This document shows positions 14,757 to 20,743 of a stretch of DNA of 22,076 bases, in pieces (within the stretch, counting starts at the first letter, position 1; each line of letters opens with the position of its first letter). This stretch comes from a virus. A model generated the notes under the pieces. The model made no database searches and had not been told where the DNA came from. It saw nothing but the letters and a program-made list of their open reading frames with translations. Position numbers and translations under genes: made by a program. Location of the stretch: the IMG/VR virus record IMGVR_UViG_3300037069_003700, positions 1 to 22,076 of that record. One strand, 5' to 3'.

Positions 14757-15493
14757 CGCGGCAGCCCCAACATCGGAGCCGGCTTGTGCGCGAGCCAAAA
14801 CTGAGGATCGCGCATCGTGGGCCACTTTCCGATCACTTCGTTGTCGTCCCACTTCACCCGTTCATGGCTGTAGTTGTCGCCGTGCCCAGTGTGGCTCCAC
14901 GTCGACGGCCCGCGATGGTGCGAGATCGGTGTTGGGATCGGGTGCCAGGCCTCGCGCGGACCGTGGAACGTGATCCATTCGTTGAGCTCGGAATCGTCCG
15001 ACCAGCCTAACTTGTCGACACTGCCTGCTGGCGTTCGCGCTTCGGACCACGCCAGCAGCTTGACCATCATCGCGTGCGGAACGATGTATGCCGGTCCGAC
15101 GACCCACGAATTGGTGCGGTACCAGCGCACGCCTTCGGTTCGAAGTCTCGGCGCCTCGGGATGATTCGAGAGGAGCCCGATCACCGAGTTCGGTCGCGCC
15201 GTTACGATCGCTTCGATGACCGACCAAAAGCGCGGACACGTGTCGATGTCGTCGGTCATTAGGACGTGATGCGAGACGTCCTGGCGCGCGCACCATCGCC
15301 ACTGATTGAGCGTGAAGTCGACCGGATCGGATTTCGGCGTCGCCATTCCGAACCGATAGTCGATGTCGTGCACGTAGAACGGTAGCGATCCGTCGTCCGG
15401 ATCGGGGAGCAAACGTTGCTGCATCAGGCGTAGACGCGGCTTGCGCTCGGTCGACCACGGCGCGTGATTGATGAGGAGAGAGAAAGAGATCAC
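14753..15493 (-). CDS. Glycosyltransferase, GT-A-like
   Basis: This 246-residue protein starts with GTG at 15493 in a GTGA overlap with the previous gene (MISFSLLINHAPW). A DXD-type motif, MTDDIDTCPRFW, is at residues 79-90. It is followed by SVIGLLSNHPEA, VGPAYIVPHAMMVKLLAW and a WSHTGHGDNY segment. Side-by-side reading with the 12554-13336 protein shows the same N-terminal FSLxIxHxPW, the DD(I/V)..(C/S)P.FW metal site, an IGL...HPEA strand and a (V/G)xxYxVP segment, so the two are paralogues. It probably transfers a sugar made or altered by the adjacent epimerase and methyltransferase. Confidence 0.72.
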   Translation of the reverse strand: MISFSLLINHAPWSTERKPRLRLMQQRLLPDPDDGSLPFYVHDIDYRFGMATPKSDPVDFTLNQWRWCARQDVSHHVLMTDDIDTCPRFWSVIEAIVTARPNSVIGLLSNHPEAPRLRTEGVRWYRTNSWVVGPAYIVPHAMMVKLLAWSEARTPAGSVDKLGWSDDSELNEWITFHGPREAWHPIPTPISHHRGPSTWSHTGHGDNYSHERVKWDDNEVIGKWPTMRDPQFWLAHKPAPMLGLPR

Positions 15494-15684
15494 TTGCCCC
15501 TCTCGATCGTCTCTCCGCACCTGACGCACACGTCGCGCACGTAGGTCCGCTTTCGGAATGCGTCGATCACCTCGCTCAGCCTGGGCCCCTCGACCTTCGC
15601 GCCCGCGATCAGGTGCGACGGCTCTTGATCGTACCGGCCCTCGAACTTGTGGCCGAACGGGTGCATACAAAGGGCCGGCCTCAC
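15490..15684 (-). CDS. Small Cys/His-containing protein
   Basis: This 64-residue protein is placed at GTG 15684 (GTGA overlap). An in-frame ATG at 15666 is an alternative start. It has an early Cys, CMHPFGHKFEGRYD, and a late CVRCGETIERG. The GHKF...RYD start and the CVRC end resemble short proteins often seen in tailed phages. The Cys and His residues could bind zinc. I do not recognise a named family. It is translated in a chain with its neighbours and lies just upstream of the first glycosyltransferase. Confidence 0.6.
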   Translation of the reverse strand: MRPALCMHPFGHKFEGRYDQEPSHLIAGAKVEGPRLSEVIDAFRKRTYVRDVCVRCGETIERGK

Positions 15685-16109
15685 CTCTTCACCATCGGCG
15701 GCAACTTCGCCCCGGCCGGAGCCACCGTGATGCCGCTCTCTTGCGCGCGCATCGCCATGATCAGTTGTTCGCAAGAGTCGACGGACCGCGCAAGTTCCAC
15801 GCGTTCTTTTCGGGACAGCGTCTCGATAGGAATGACAATCGCGTCGAGAGGTACGTTGATCTCGCGGATCGACGGGAACGTGAGGAACGGCATCACTTGC
15901 CGCATCGTCATGAGCTGCGGCGCTTGGCGTGGATCCGGCTGGACCATCTGCATGACGCAGGTGAGGGCGAAGCCGGGATCGATACGGGCGATGGTGCGCT
16001 GGTTGATGTCGTAAAACGCGTGCTTCCCGATCAGTGTGTGCCCTTGAACGCATACGATCGACCAGCCGGCCAGCGGCCCGGTATCGGCGCCGTTTAGAAT
16101 GTCGGTCAT
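15681..16109 (-). CDS. Hypothetical protein
   Basis: This 142-residue protein starts at ATG 16109 in an ATGA overlap. It is strand-rich at the N-terminus (WSIVCVQGHTLIGKHAFYDI), has a Pro-containing middle with MQMVQPDPRQAPQLMTMRQV, and ends in helices (LSRKERVELARSVDSCEQLI). No signal peptide, membrane segment or known domain is evident. It is co-encoded with other small genes upstream of the sugar cassette. I cannot assign a function. Confidence 0.62.
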   Translation of the reverse strand: MTDILNGADTGPLAGWSIVCVQGHTLIGKHAFYDINQRTIARIDPGFALTCVMQMVQPDPRQAPQLMTMRQVMPFLTFPSIREINVPLDAIVIPIETLSRKERVELARSVDSCEQLIMAMRAQESGITVAPAGAKLPPMVKR

Positions 16110-16399
16110 CGGCCGATTCCTGTCGCGATCGCTTTTGCCCGACGACGCAAGCGGCTGTCCGGCTCTCGATACAGCTTCCCCGGGATTGGACGGACGGGAA
16201 GGCGCGCCGTTCCATATATCCAGGCGAGTGCGTCCAGTTGTTCGCCCGTAGACGCGCGGAATGGCGACCGTGCATCCCTGTTGGGCCGAAGGCGGCCTAT
16301 CGTGACCGCGGATCGTTTCGGCACCAGCATTTGGTACAAAGCCACGCGATCCGCGACGATCGCGTTGGCGGTCGCGAAAATCTGATCTAACGGGTTCAC
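16106..16399 (-). CDS. Small basic hypothetical protein
   Basis: This 97-residue protein starts with GTG at 16399, overlapping the preceding stop as GTGA. It has a helical N-terminus (MNPLDQIFATANAIVADRVA), a basic middle and a motif EQLDALAWIYGTARLPVRP followed by REPDSRLRRRAKA. A 'LDxLAxxYGxxR...E.D.xxRxR' pattern is common in phage baseplate and tail fibre proteins, but here it sits in a small, isolated protein far from the tail genes. I see the likeness and do not treat it as a family assignment. The function is unknown. Confidence 0.6.
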   Translation of the reverse strand: MNPLDQIFATANAIVADRVALYQMLVPKRSAVTIGRLRPNRDARSPFRASTGEQLDALAWIYGTARLPVRPIPGKLYREPDSRLRRRAKAIATGIGR

Positions 16400-16566
16400 G
16401 CCTTTTCCCGTCCCGCAGGCCCCGCGTAGAGCGAGCTCACCGCCGTCAAGACTCTGGTGCGCGCGTCCTCTTCGAGGTCGTTGAGGACGCGATCGATCCG
16501 GCGCATCGCGACCATCTCGGTCGAGGGCGGCTTCGGCTTCTTCTTGTTTCGTTCGGGGACGGTCAT
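16396..16566 (-). CDS. Small charged protein
   Basis: This 56-residue protein starts at ATG 16566 (ATGA overlap with the RHH gene), giving MTVPERNKKKPKPP, a basic Lys/Pro-rich N-terminus. It continues into one helix, AMRRIDRVLNDLEEDARTRV, and a short tail. Similar 50-60 residue proteins with a 'L..L.....R.RVL' helix are common in phage early regions, and their function is not known. Being second in an operon headed by an RHH regulator, it could be a regulatory partner. A longer start at 16656 is rejected because it runs over the RHH gene. Confidence 0.6.
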   Translation of the reverse strand: MTVPERNKKKPKPPSTEMVAMRRIDRVLNDLEEDARTRVLTAVSSLYAGPAGREKA

Positions 16567-16724
16567 TTGCGCTTCTCCAGTTCTGCGATCCCACACTCGA
16601 GGACGTACCGGACGACAGCCGCGACGGATGTCTTCGGTTGCTGCGCGTCCGCCCACCGCCTCACCCTCTCAAACACCCGACGAGGAATCCGAAGCGCGTA
16701 GACGATGTCCGGTTCGTCGCTCAC
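16563..16724 (-). CDS. Ribbon-helix-helix (Arc/MetJ-like) DNA-binding protein
   Basis: This 53-residue protein starts with GTG at 16724. The chain has the RHH layout: a short N-terminal strand with YALRIPRRVFERVRRWADAQ, then two helices around SVAAVVRYVLECGIAELE. The (L/V)RIP..(V/L)..R(V/I)R.WA.(A/S)Q.P start and the GI/GM-x-E(L/I)E(K/R)K ending repeat in a second RHH protein at 21179-21373, so the two are paralogues. These proteins bind DNA as dimers of dimers, and many repress their own promoters. A GTTGA-CGT-TCAAC palindrome directly upstream is a good operator candidate. It is the first gene of the operon that leads into the sugar and head genes. Confidence 0.72.
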   Translation of the reverse strand: MSDEPDIVYALRIPRRVFERVRRWADAQQPKTSVAAVVRYVLECGIAELEKRK

Positions 16725-16725
16725 T

Positions 16726-16738
16726 GTTGACGTTCAAC
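16726..16738. promoter_or_regulatory. Palindromic operator candidate at the RHH gene start
   Basis: The sequence GTTGAcgtTCAAC forms a perfect 5-bp inverted repeat around three bases, starting two bases upstream of the RHH GTG. Its place would overlap the -10 region and transcription start of the promoter suggested at 16735-16763. RHH proteins commonly bind such paired half-sites and autoregulate. Binding is inferred. Confidence 0.45.
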
Positions 16739-16763
16739 TACCCCCACCACCCTCCGTAGTCAA
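16735..16763 (-). promoter_or_regulatory. Putative promoter of the RHH / sugar / head operon
   Basis: A -35 box TTGACT (16758-16763) is followed at 17 bp by TAGTTG (16735-16740), a weak -10. The -35 lies in CTTGACTACGG, an 11-base string repeated exactly in the plus-strand promoter at 21863-21873. The GTG follows the -10 by ten bases, so the leader would be short or absent. The poor -10 suggests activator help or a non-standard sigma factor. Confidence 0.4.
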
Positions 16764-16800
16764 GCAACAACAACCCACAACGCCCAAGTAGCAACGGCGA

Positions 16801-16833
16801 AGCCGGAGCGCCCCAGTAGCCGGAGCGACCCAG
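16801..16833. repeat. Tandem 16-bp repeat
   Basis: AGCCGGAGCGCCCCAG (16801-16816) is followed one base later by AGCCGGAGCGACCCAG (16818-16833). The two copies differ at one position and have a period of 17. They lie in the non-coding stretch just before the two hairpins. Confidence 0.7.
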
Positions 16834-16840
16834 CCGCAGC

Positions 16841-16880
16841 GGGCCGGCATCTTCGGCCCAGCGCGAGCCCATCTTCGCGC
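16841..16880. other. Two adjacent hairpins with similar loops
   Basis: GGGCCG (16841-16846) pairs perfectly with CGGCCC (16854-16859) around a 7-base loop. One base later GCGCGA (16861-16866) pairs with TCGCGC (16875-16880) around 8 bases. Both contain CATCTTCG across the end of the loop and the returning stem. No U-run follows on either strand, so ordinary terminators are unlikely. They could act in replication or as a transcript structure. Confidence 0.6.
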
Positions 16881-17131
16881 CCTAGTCGACCCCAGACGCA
16901 AACGTTCGCCCTCACGACGTCGCAGCCAGCCCGCGCCCACAATGGGTACGCCAATGTAGGGCACCGTTCCCTTTAGAGCTCTCTCTCTGAGGTCGTCGAT
17001 CCCGTCGAGGGAACAATCGCCCGACGTTGCCCTGAGCCGGCCTAGTCGATCGCAGACGCCCCAGAGTGAGGCCGGTCAGTAGGTCGCGCGCCAGAGAGGC
17101 GATTGGGGCCGCGCTCGTCGAGCCCAGACGC
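16881..17131. repeat. Dispersed GTCGA-CAGACGC repeats
   Basis: A 19-base string is present at 16881-16899 (ending CCCCAGACGC) and again at 17041-17059 with two changes. A third, shorter copy, CGTCGAGCCCAGACGC, lies at 17116-17131. They are all on the same strand with uneven spacing (160 and about 73 bases), so they are not a CRISPR-type array. They could be binding sites in the origin region. Confidence 0.55.
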
Positions 17132-17340
17132 ATAGGCGCTCGACTGTCGGGCCGTTGTGGGGCGAGCAGAGGCCAGACGTGTGCATCGACCCAATCCGTC
17201 GCCGCTCGAGAGGGGCGTTCGGGCGAGGGGACGCGTTCGTGTGAGCTCTCGGGTTCGGGGCGTTGACGGGCGCCTCGAGCGGGGTGGGGAGGTCGGTTTT
17301 GTGTGCGCGCTCTTCGACGGGGGAGGGATACCTCCGCGTT

Positions 17341-17504
17341 ATTTGCAAAAAATTCTCAATGATTTCGCGAAACGTCTGGTGACCGTGGTGACCGTGGTGG
17401 GGGTTCTTCCCCAGTAGCCTCGCGCGAGATCTAGTCACTGGAATTTTACAACATCCAGCCGGTGGAGCGACCCCGGGACCGTCACCACGGTCACCACGCC
17501 ACCC
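17341..17504. other. Candidate replication origin: iterons with AT-rich patches
   Basis: GGTGACCGT occurs twice in tandem at 17378-17395 and is followed by GGTGGGGGT. At 17478-17495 the complementary form appears twice (ACCGTCACC and ACGGTCACC, the first with one change). The arms share a perfect 16-bp inverted repeat around 88 bases. Between or beside them are an AT-rich patch at 17341-17360 (16 of 20 bases A or T in an otherwise GC-rich genome), the palindrome TTTCGCGAAA at 17363-17372, the palindrome CTCGCGCGAG at 17419-17428, and a second AT-rich patch at 17441-17455. Phage P4's helicase-primase binds iterons starting GGTGA, as I recall, and the helicase gene ends about 130 bases away. 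Function is inferred. Confidence 0.55.
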
Positions 17505-17520
17505 CTGGCGCATCGGCCAC

Positions 17521-17540
17521 ACGACCGCACACGACCGCAC
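17521..17540. repeat. Tandem 10-bp repeat
   Basis: ACGACCGCAC occurs twice in direct tandem at 17521-17530 and 17531-17540. It lies between the inverted iterons and the helicase stop and may be part of the same origin-like array. Confidence 0.65.
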
Positions 17541-17634
17541 ACTGCGGCCCCATCCGACGCCCTCACACGTCCGCCCATCGGCGCCCTCTTGAGCGCTCTC
17601 TGTCCCCCCAAAAGGTCTGGACGCCGTCGACGCC

Positions 17635-19332
17635 CTATCTGGTCATCACGTGCCACAGCTGGACGCCGCCGTGCCCGGTCGACCGCTGTAGCGACCGATC
17701 CCCGAACCAGCGGCCGACGCAGCTTCCGAGCTTCTTCGAAATCGAGTTCGCGACCGGCCCAAGAGAGCCGCGGGCCGGCGACAGCGCTTCGAACGCTTCG
17801 CGCATCAGATTGTGATTGTCGGGCGGATCATTTTTCCCGGGCGCGGGATAGATCGAATCGAGCACGAACTTGAGCGACACGGGACCGCCCATCGCCGGGG
17901 CGACGGTGTCCCACCGATCCACGATGACGCGCACCGCGGCCGACGCGTCGAGCCCGGCACGCTCGGGGGGGGCGATCGCAAGCGAGACGTCCTCCCCGCC
18001 GGCGAACCGGATTGCGCCGCCGACGACATGGGCGAACGGTCCGTACGGATGGCCCATGCGTACGCCGGTGTCCGGGAACCCGTGGCAAGCGAACGCGCGC
18101 AGGACCGTGAGAGCGAGCGTGGCCAGGCGCGGCCGGTTTTCGATCGCGTACGTCGGGAGCGCGTACTTGAATTGCGTTCGGTTCGCCGGGTTCTCTAGCG
18201 GCGATTCCAGCCGGCTAAGAAGCGTCCGCCGCAGCATATCCTCGCTCAGATCCACGTTATTTCCGGACACCATGATGACGGAATACCAAGGCAGGGTGCG
18301 CAGCTGCAGGGCGCCCAGCATCCGGAACTCGACGCTCGTGCTCGTGAGCGTCTGCTCGATCGCGGATCCGCCGAGCGTGCCCTTGACGTTGTCGAGCAGA
18401 AGCGCTTGCGGCGCTCCGATCGCGTACGTGCTGAGCAGCTTCTCCTGCTCTTCCGGGTTGTTCGGCCAGTTCGCATGGGCCGGGACACGACCGACGGCGA
18501 TCACGTGCGCGAGATCGCACTGAAGCGTCTTGCCTGACCCCATCACGGACGCATCGAACAGGAACGCCGGAACCGGGCCGTCGATCGCCGCTCGCGCGAG
18601 GATCGCGAGGATCGACGCGATCGGCACGTACCGGCTCGGCTCGTTCGCGTAAGGGAAGTCGCAAAAGAGGTCGACGAGCTCAGCAAGCGCCGCCGCGGCT
18701 TCGCTCTGCGTCGGTTGGTCAGGGACGGGCGGGTACTCGGTCGACGGCCGATAGAGGTACCCGGTCGCCTCGTCGTAGCCGGCGTGCTGGCGCACGGTGC
18801 CGTCGGGCCGGAAGAGCGGGGATTCGGTCACGCCGCGGAGATCGCGCACGTGGCGCCAGTCGGGGAGCGAAAGGAACGCGCTGAGAAGGGCCGGCGGCGG
18901 TTGCACCGTGCGGCACTCGGCTTCGGCCTTCTCGCCGGTTTCCTCCGCCTTGGCGATCGCGCGCTTCGATGGGGGCTTGAGCGAGAGGCACTTGACATGG
19001 CGCGTGACGCGGGTGAGGAGCGACGAGACGGTGAGGGGCCGGACGATAGGCGTCCCGGTCGCCAGTTTCGCCGCGTCGCCTTTCGGGGGGAGCGTCCCGG
19101 CGACGGTGACGAGCTCGTGCGCGCGCTGGTAGACGAGCGGGTCGGCGGGGCCAAGGATCGCGTCGAGCTCGTCGCAGACGCGGTGCACGTCGGCGCCCAG
19201 GCGGAGCTCCGGACGCTCGTCAGTGCCAGGCGGCGGTCCCTCGTCGTCCCCCCAGGCTGGCCCCTCGCCTGGCGGGTCAACGATCCGCAGCTTCGGCGCC
19301 GGTGAGGCGAAGTCGATCGGGGCTGTGCTCAC
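17635..19332 (-). CDS. AAA+/SF3-like replication helicase, phage D5/P4-type
   Basis: This 565-residue protein starts with GTG at 19332 in a GTGA overlap. The C-terminal half is an AAA+ domain: Walker A MGSGKT at residues 264-269, Walker B-like LLLDN at 310-314, a sensor-like SGNN at 356-359 (after VIMV), and a RR pair at 368-369 that could act as an Arg finger. A segment with LPDW..VRDLRGVTESPLFRPDGTV before the ATPase is common in phage and integrative-element replication ATPases of the D5/P4 type. I see no primase motifs in the first 150 residues, which look disordered and charged, so this may be helicase only. It ends next to the iteron-containing region, which makes a role in replication initiation plausible. 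Confidence 0.75.
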   Translation of the reverse strand: MSTAPIDFASPAPKLRIVDPPGEGPAWGDDEGPPPGTDERPELRLGADVHRVCDELDAILGPADPLVYQRAHELVTVAGTLPPKGDAAKLATGTPIVRPLTVSSLLTRVTRHVKCLSLKPPSKRAIAKAEETGEKAEAECRTVQPPPALLSAFLSLPDWRHVRDLRGVTESPLFRPDGTVRQHAGYDEATGYLYRPSTEYPPVPDQPTQSEAAAALAELVDLFCDFPYANEPSRYVPIASILAILARAAIDGPVPAFLFDASVMGSGKTLQCDLAHVIAVGRVPAHANWPNNPEEQEKLLSTYAIGAPQALLLDNVKGTLGGSAIEQTLTSTSVEFRMLGALQLRTLPWYSVIMVSGNNVDLSEDMLRRTLLSRLESPLENPANRTQFKYALPTYAIENRPRLATLALTVLRAFACHGFPDTGVRMGHPYGPFAHVVGGAIRFAGGEDVSLAIAPPERAGLDASAAVRVIVDRWDTVAPAMGGPVSLKFVLDSIYPAPGKNDPPDNHNLMREAFEALSPARGSLGPVANSISKKLGSCVGRWFGDRSLQRSTGHGGVQLWHVMTR

Positions 19333-19739
19333 GAGTCAAGCCGCTCAGGCCGCCCGTCGTGCACAAGCTCCGGATCCTCAACGTACGGCGCGCGCCGGGA
19401 TTCGAGCTCCGCCTCGATCGCCCGTTCGAACGCCCCTTCGCTCCCGGTCAGTCGGTCGAGCAGCGGGCCGATTCGTTTCGAGGCCTCGACCGCGACGCGC
19501 AATGCCTGGTCTGCCTCTTCGTACCGGCAGAGCGCGGCCATCATCGTGCGGACGCGCATCCGGCTCCCTGGGGCCATTCCTGAAGCGGCCTTGCGTAGCC
19601 GGCGACAGTCACCGAGGGCCCAGTCGGCGACGACCTTGGCGTCGTAGAGGAGCTCGACGGCGGCCTTGTATTCGACGAGAAGGGCGGCGTGGGCGTCGAG
19701 AGCCTGGGCGGGCTTGGTCCCGTTCTTCGCGTGGGTCAC
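19329..19739 (-). CDS. Helical hypothetical protein
   Basis: This 136-residue protein starts with GTG at 19739, in a GTGA overlap. It is almost entirely helical with Ala, Leu, Arg and Glu in heptad-like spacing (LLVEYKAAVELLYDAKVVAD and later YEEADQALRVAVEASKR), suggesting a helical bundle or coiled coil. No family is recognised. Encoded directly upstream of the helicase, it could be a helicase loader or accessory. That is positional inference. The translation is coupled to the helicase through a four-base overlap. Confidence 0.65.
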   Translation of the reverse strand: MTHAKNGTKPAQALDAHAALLVEYKAAVELLYDAKVVADWALGDCRRLRKAASGMAPGSRMRVRTMMAALCRYEEADQALRVAVEASKRIGPLLDRLTGSEGAFERAIEAELESRRAPYVEDPELVHDGRPERLDS

Positions 19740-19972
19740 GATTGACCCGCCACGAAATCGGTAACCTCGTACCGGCCTCGATGCTTGAGGATTCGAAAGA
19801 GCGCGCGACCGAGAAGGCGACGCGTCTCGACGTCGTCACCGGCCGCGATCGCTTCGAAGCGGCGACGGCGGAGATAGGCCTCGTCGACGGCGCGGTGATC
19901 CGGGTCGTCGAGAATCGTCTGGGCTTCGACGCGGATCGCGAGAGAAGCCCGGTAGCATTCACGGCGGCTCAC
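19736..19972 (-). CDS. Small basic protein
   Basis: This 78-residue protein starts with GTG at 19972 in a GTGA overlap. It is basic and helical (ASLAIRVEAQTILDDPDHRA, then YLRRRRFEAIAAGDD) and ends in a short tail. I see no DNA-binding motif I can name. It is one of five consecutive GTG-started genes in this operon. Confidence 0.62.
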   Translation of the reverse strand: MSRRECYRASLAIRVEAQTILDDPDHRAVDEAYLRRRRFEAIAAGDDVETRRLLGRALFRILKHRGRYEVTDFVAGQS

Positions 19973-20265
19973 GACCGCGGCCCCGTCGGCTCGCGACGGC
20001 TATGGCCCGAGCGACACTCATTGCAATTGAGCCGCCCATCGAACCGGCTCGGGAACGCCTTGATCGCCCAGCACTGCGGGCAACGTTTGGTGCCGTCGAC
20101 CGGGACCCGCGTCCCGTAGTCGGACCGTTTCCGCCAGTGGACCGGAACACCGACTGGGTGCGGCGCGTCGGCTTTCGGCTGGTAGGGGCGCGGGGGCGTC
20201 GTCGCCGGCAGGTTCGGGAAGTGCCCGGCGACGGCGGAGACGGGGGGCCATTCGTGCGCGCTCAC
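19969..20265 (-). CDS. Small zinc-ribbon-like protein
   Basis: This 98-residue protein is placed at GTG 20265 in a GTGA overlap whose preceding 17 bases are identical to those before the GTG at 20495. The first half is Pro-rich and looks unstructured. Residues 60-90 hold CPQCWAIKAF...LNCNECRSGH, a pair of CxxC motifs 16 residues apart, enough for one zinc site. A longer frame from 20409 would overlap the upstream gene. Its role is unknown. Zinc-ribbon proteins in phage early regions often bind nucleic acid. Confidence 0.6.
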   Translation of the reverse strand: MSAHEWPPVSAVAGHFPNLPATTPPRPYQPKADAPHPVGVPVHWRKRSDYGTRVPVDGTKRCPQCWAIKAFPSRFDGRLNCNECRSGHSRREPTGPRS

Positions 20266-20495
20266 GTCGACCCCCCAAGGCGGGCAGCAACTTGGGCCGC
20301 GGTTCGTTTGGCCCAGTCCGCAGCGAGGAGCGCTGGGTAGATGATCGCCGCTATGGCCTTGACCAGCGGAAAGACCGTGCCCGCCATCTCGTGCGCGCAC
20401 CCATCGCAAAGGCCGTCGTCCCTATGTTCCTCGGTGAGATCTTTCGCGACGTGAGGAACGTACGTATGCCCGCACATTACGCAGAGGACGATCAC
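20262..20495 (-). CDS. Small protein with paired CxxC motifs
   Basis: This 77-residue protein starts with GTG at 20495 in a GTGA overlap. It reads MIVLCVMCGHTYVPHV and then DDGLCDGCAHE, so two CxxC motifs lie about 21 residues apart and could bind zinc. The C-terminal half is a helix rich in Ala, Ile and Leu (LVKAIAAIIYPALLAADWAK), which may pack against a partner or a membrane. No named family fits. The gene ends LGGST, and the same 17-base end with overlapping GTGA occurs at the next gene boundary upstream. Confidence 0.65.
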   Translation of the reverse strand: MIVLCVMCGHTYVPHVAKDLTEEHRDDGLCDGCAHEMAGTVFPLVKAIAAIIYPALLAADWAKRTAAQVAARLGGST

Positions 20496-20743
20496 GTCGA
20501 CCCCCCAACTTGCGCCGCCGCGATCTGTTTCTTGAGGCCAATGATGACGAGCGAAGCGGCGATAAGCTTTGCGTCCAGTTCGCCCGCGATCCGTTCGGCT
20601 TCGATCGCGCGCTTCTTGAAATGGTGCGCCTCGCGTCGCCAGTATTCCCGCCCGTCGTGCGCCGGTTGTGGAGCGCCCGATCCGGGCTCGGGCTGTTGTA
20701 ATTCCGGACCGTCAATCGTCGCCGCGCCGCCGTTCTTCGCCAT
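20492..20743 (-). CDS. Small helical hypothetical protein
   Basis: This 83-residue protein is placed at ATG 20743 (MAKNGGAATIDGPELQQPEP). The N-terminus is Pro/Gly-rich. From residue 34 on, a helix (REYWRREAHHFKKRAIEAER) runs into LDAKLIAASLVIIGLKKQIA, a coiled-coil-like pattern. No family is recognised. A longer frame to 20875 exists, but its first part is low-complexity Arg/Pro/Gly and overlaps the spacer hairpin. It is the first gene after a 163-base spacer that could hold an internal promoter. Confidence 0.58.
   Translation of the reverse strand: MAKNGGAATIDGPELQQPEPGSGAPQPAHDGREYWRREAHHFKKRAIEAERIAGELDAKLIAASLVIIGLKKQIAAAQVGGST

Larger units (their letters stand above)
16725..17634. other. 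Non-coding region with repeats and candidate replication origin
   Basis: About 910 bp lie between the stop of the helicase gene and the RHH start, without a gene I can support. Open frames exist in several frames but have biased composition, no good start sites, and overlap on both strands. The stretch holds two adjacent hairpins near 16841-16880, a tandem 16-bp repeat near 16801, a dispersed 17-19 bp element, an inverted repeat (GTTCCCT/AGGGAAC, 16966-17014), AT-rich patches and the 9-bp iteron pairs at 17378-17504. The organisation resembles a phage or plasmid replication origin next to its helicase gene. No replication protein or DnaA box is clearly identified. Confidence 0.6.

Noticed and set aside
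15490-16275. Long open frame that includes the 64-residue Cys/His protein
   Set aside because: The part before 15684 overlaps the well-supported 142-residue gene in another frame. The GTGA overlap gives a better start.
16881-17131. Possible CRISPR repeats in the non-coding block
   Set aside because: Copies are imperfect, only about 16-19 bases and unevenly spaced, and there are no cas genes.
17337-17349. Possible DnaA box, TTATTTGCA
   Set aside because: It has two mismatches to the TTATNCACA consensus and no second copy, so it is not counted.
17157-17417. Plus-strand open frame ending VTVVTVVGV
   Set aside because: It again reads the iterons, now as Val/Thr repeats. Start context and composition do not support a gene.
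17076-17540. Minus-strand open frame across the iterons with HHGHHGH
   Set aside because: The His/Gly run is produced by the 9-bp iterons. The frame has poor starts and runs through AT-rich and palindromic parts, so a non-coding origin is a better explanation.
17521-17540. Possible CRISPR-like array
   Set aside because: There are only two direct 10-bp copies without spacers.
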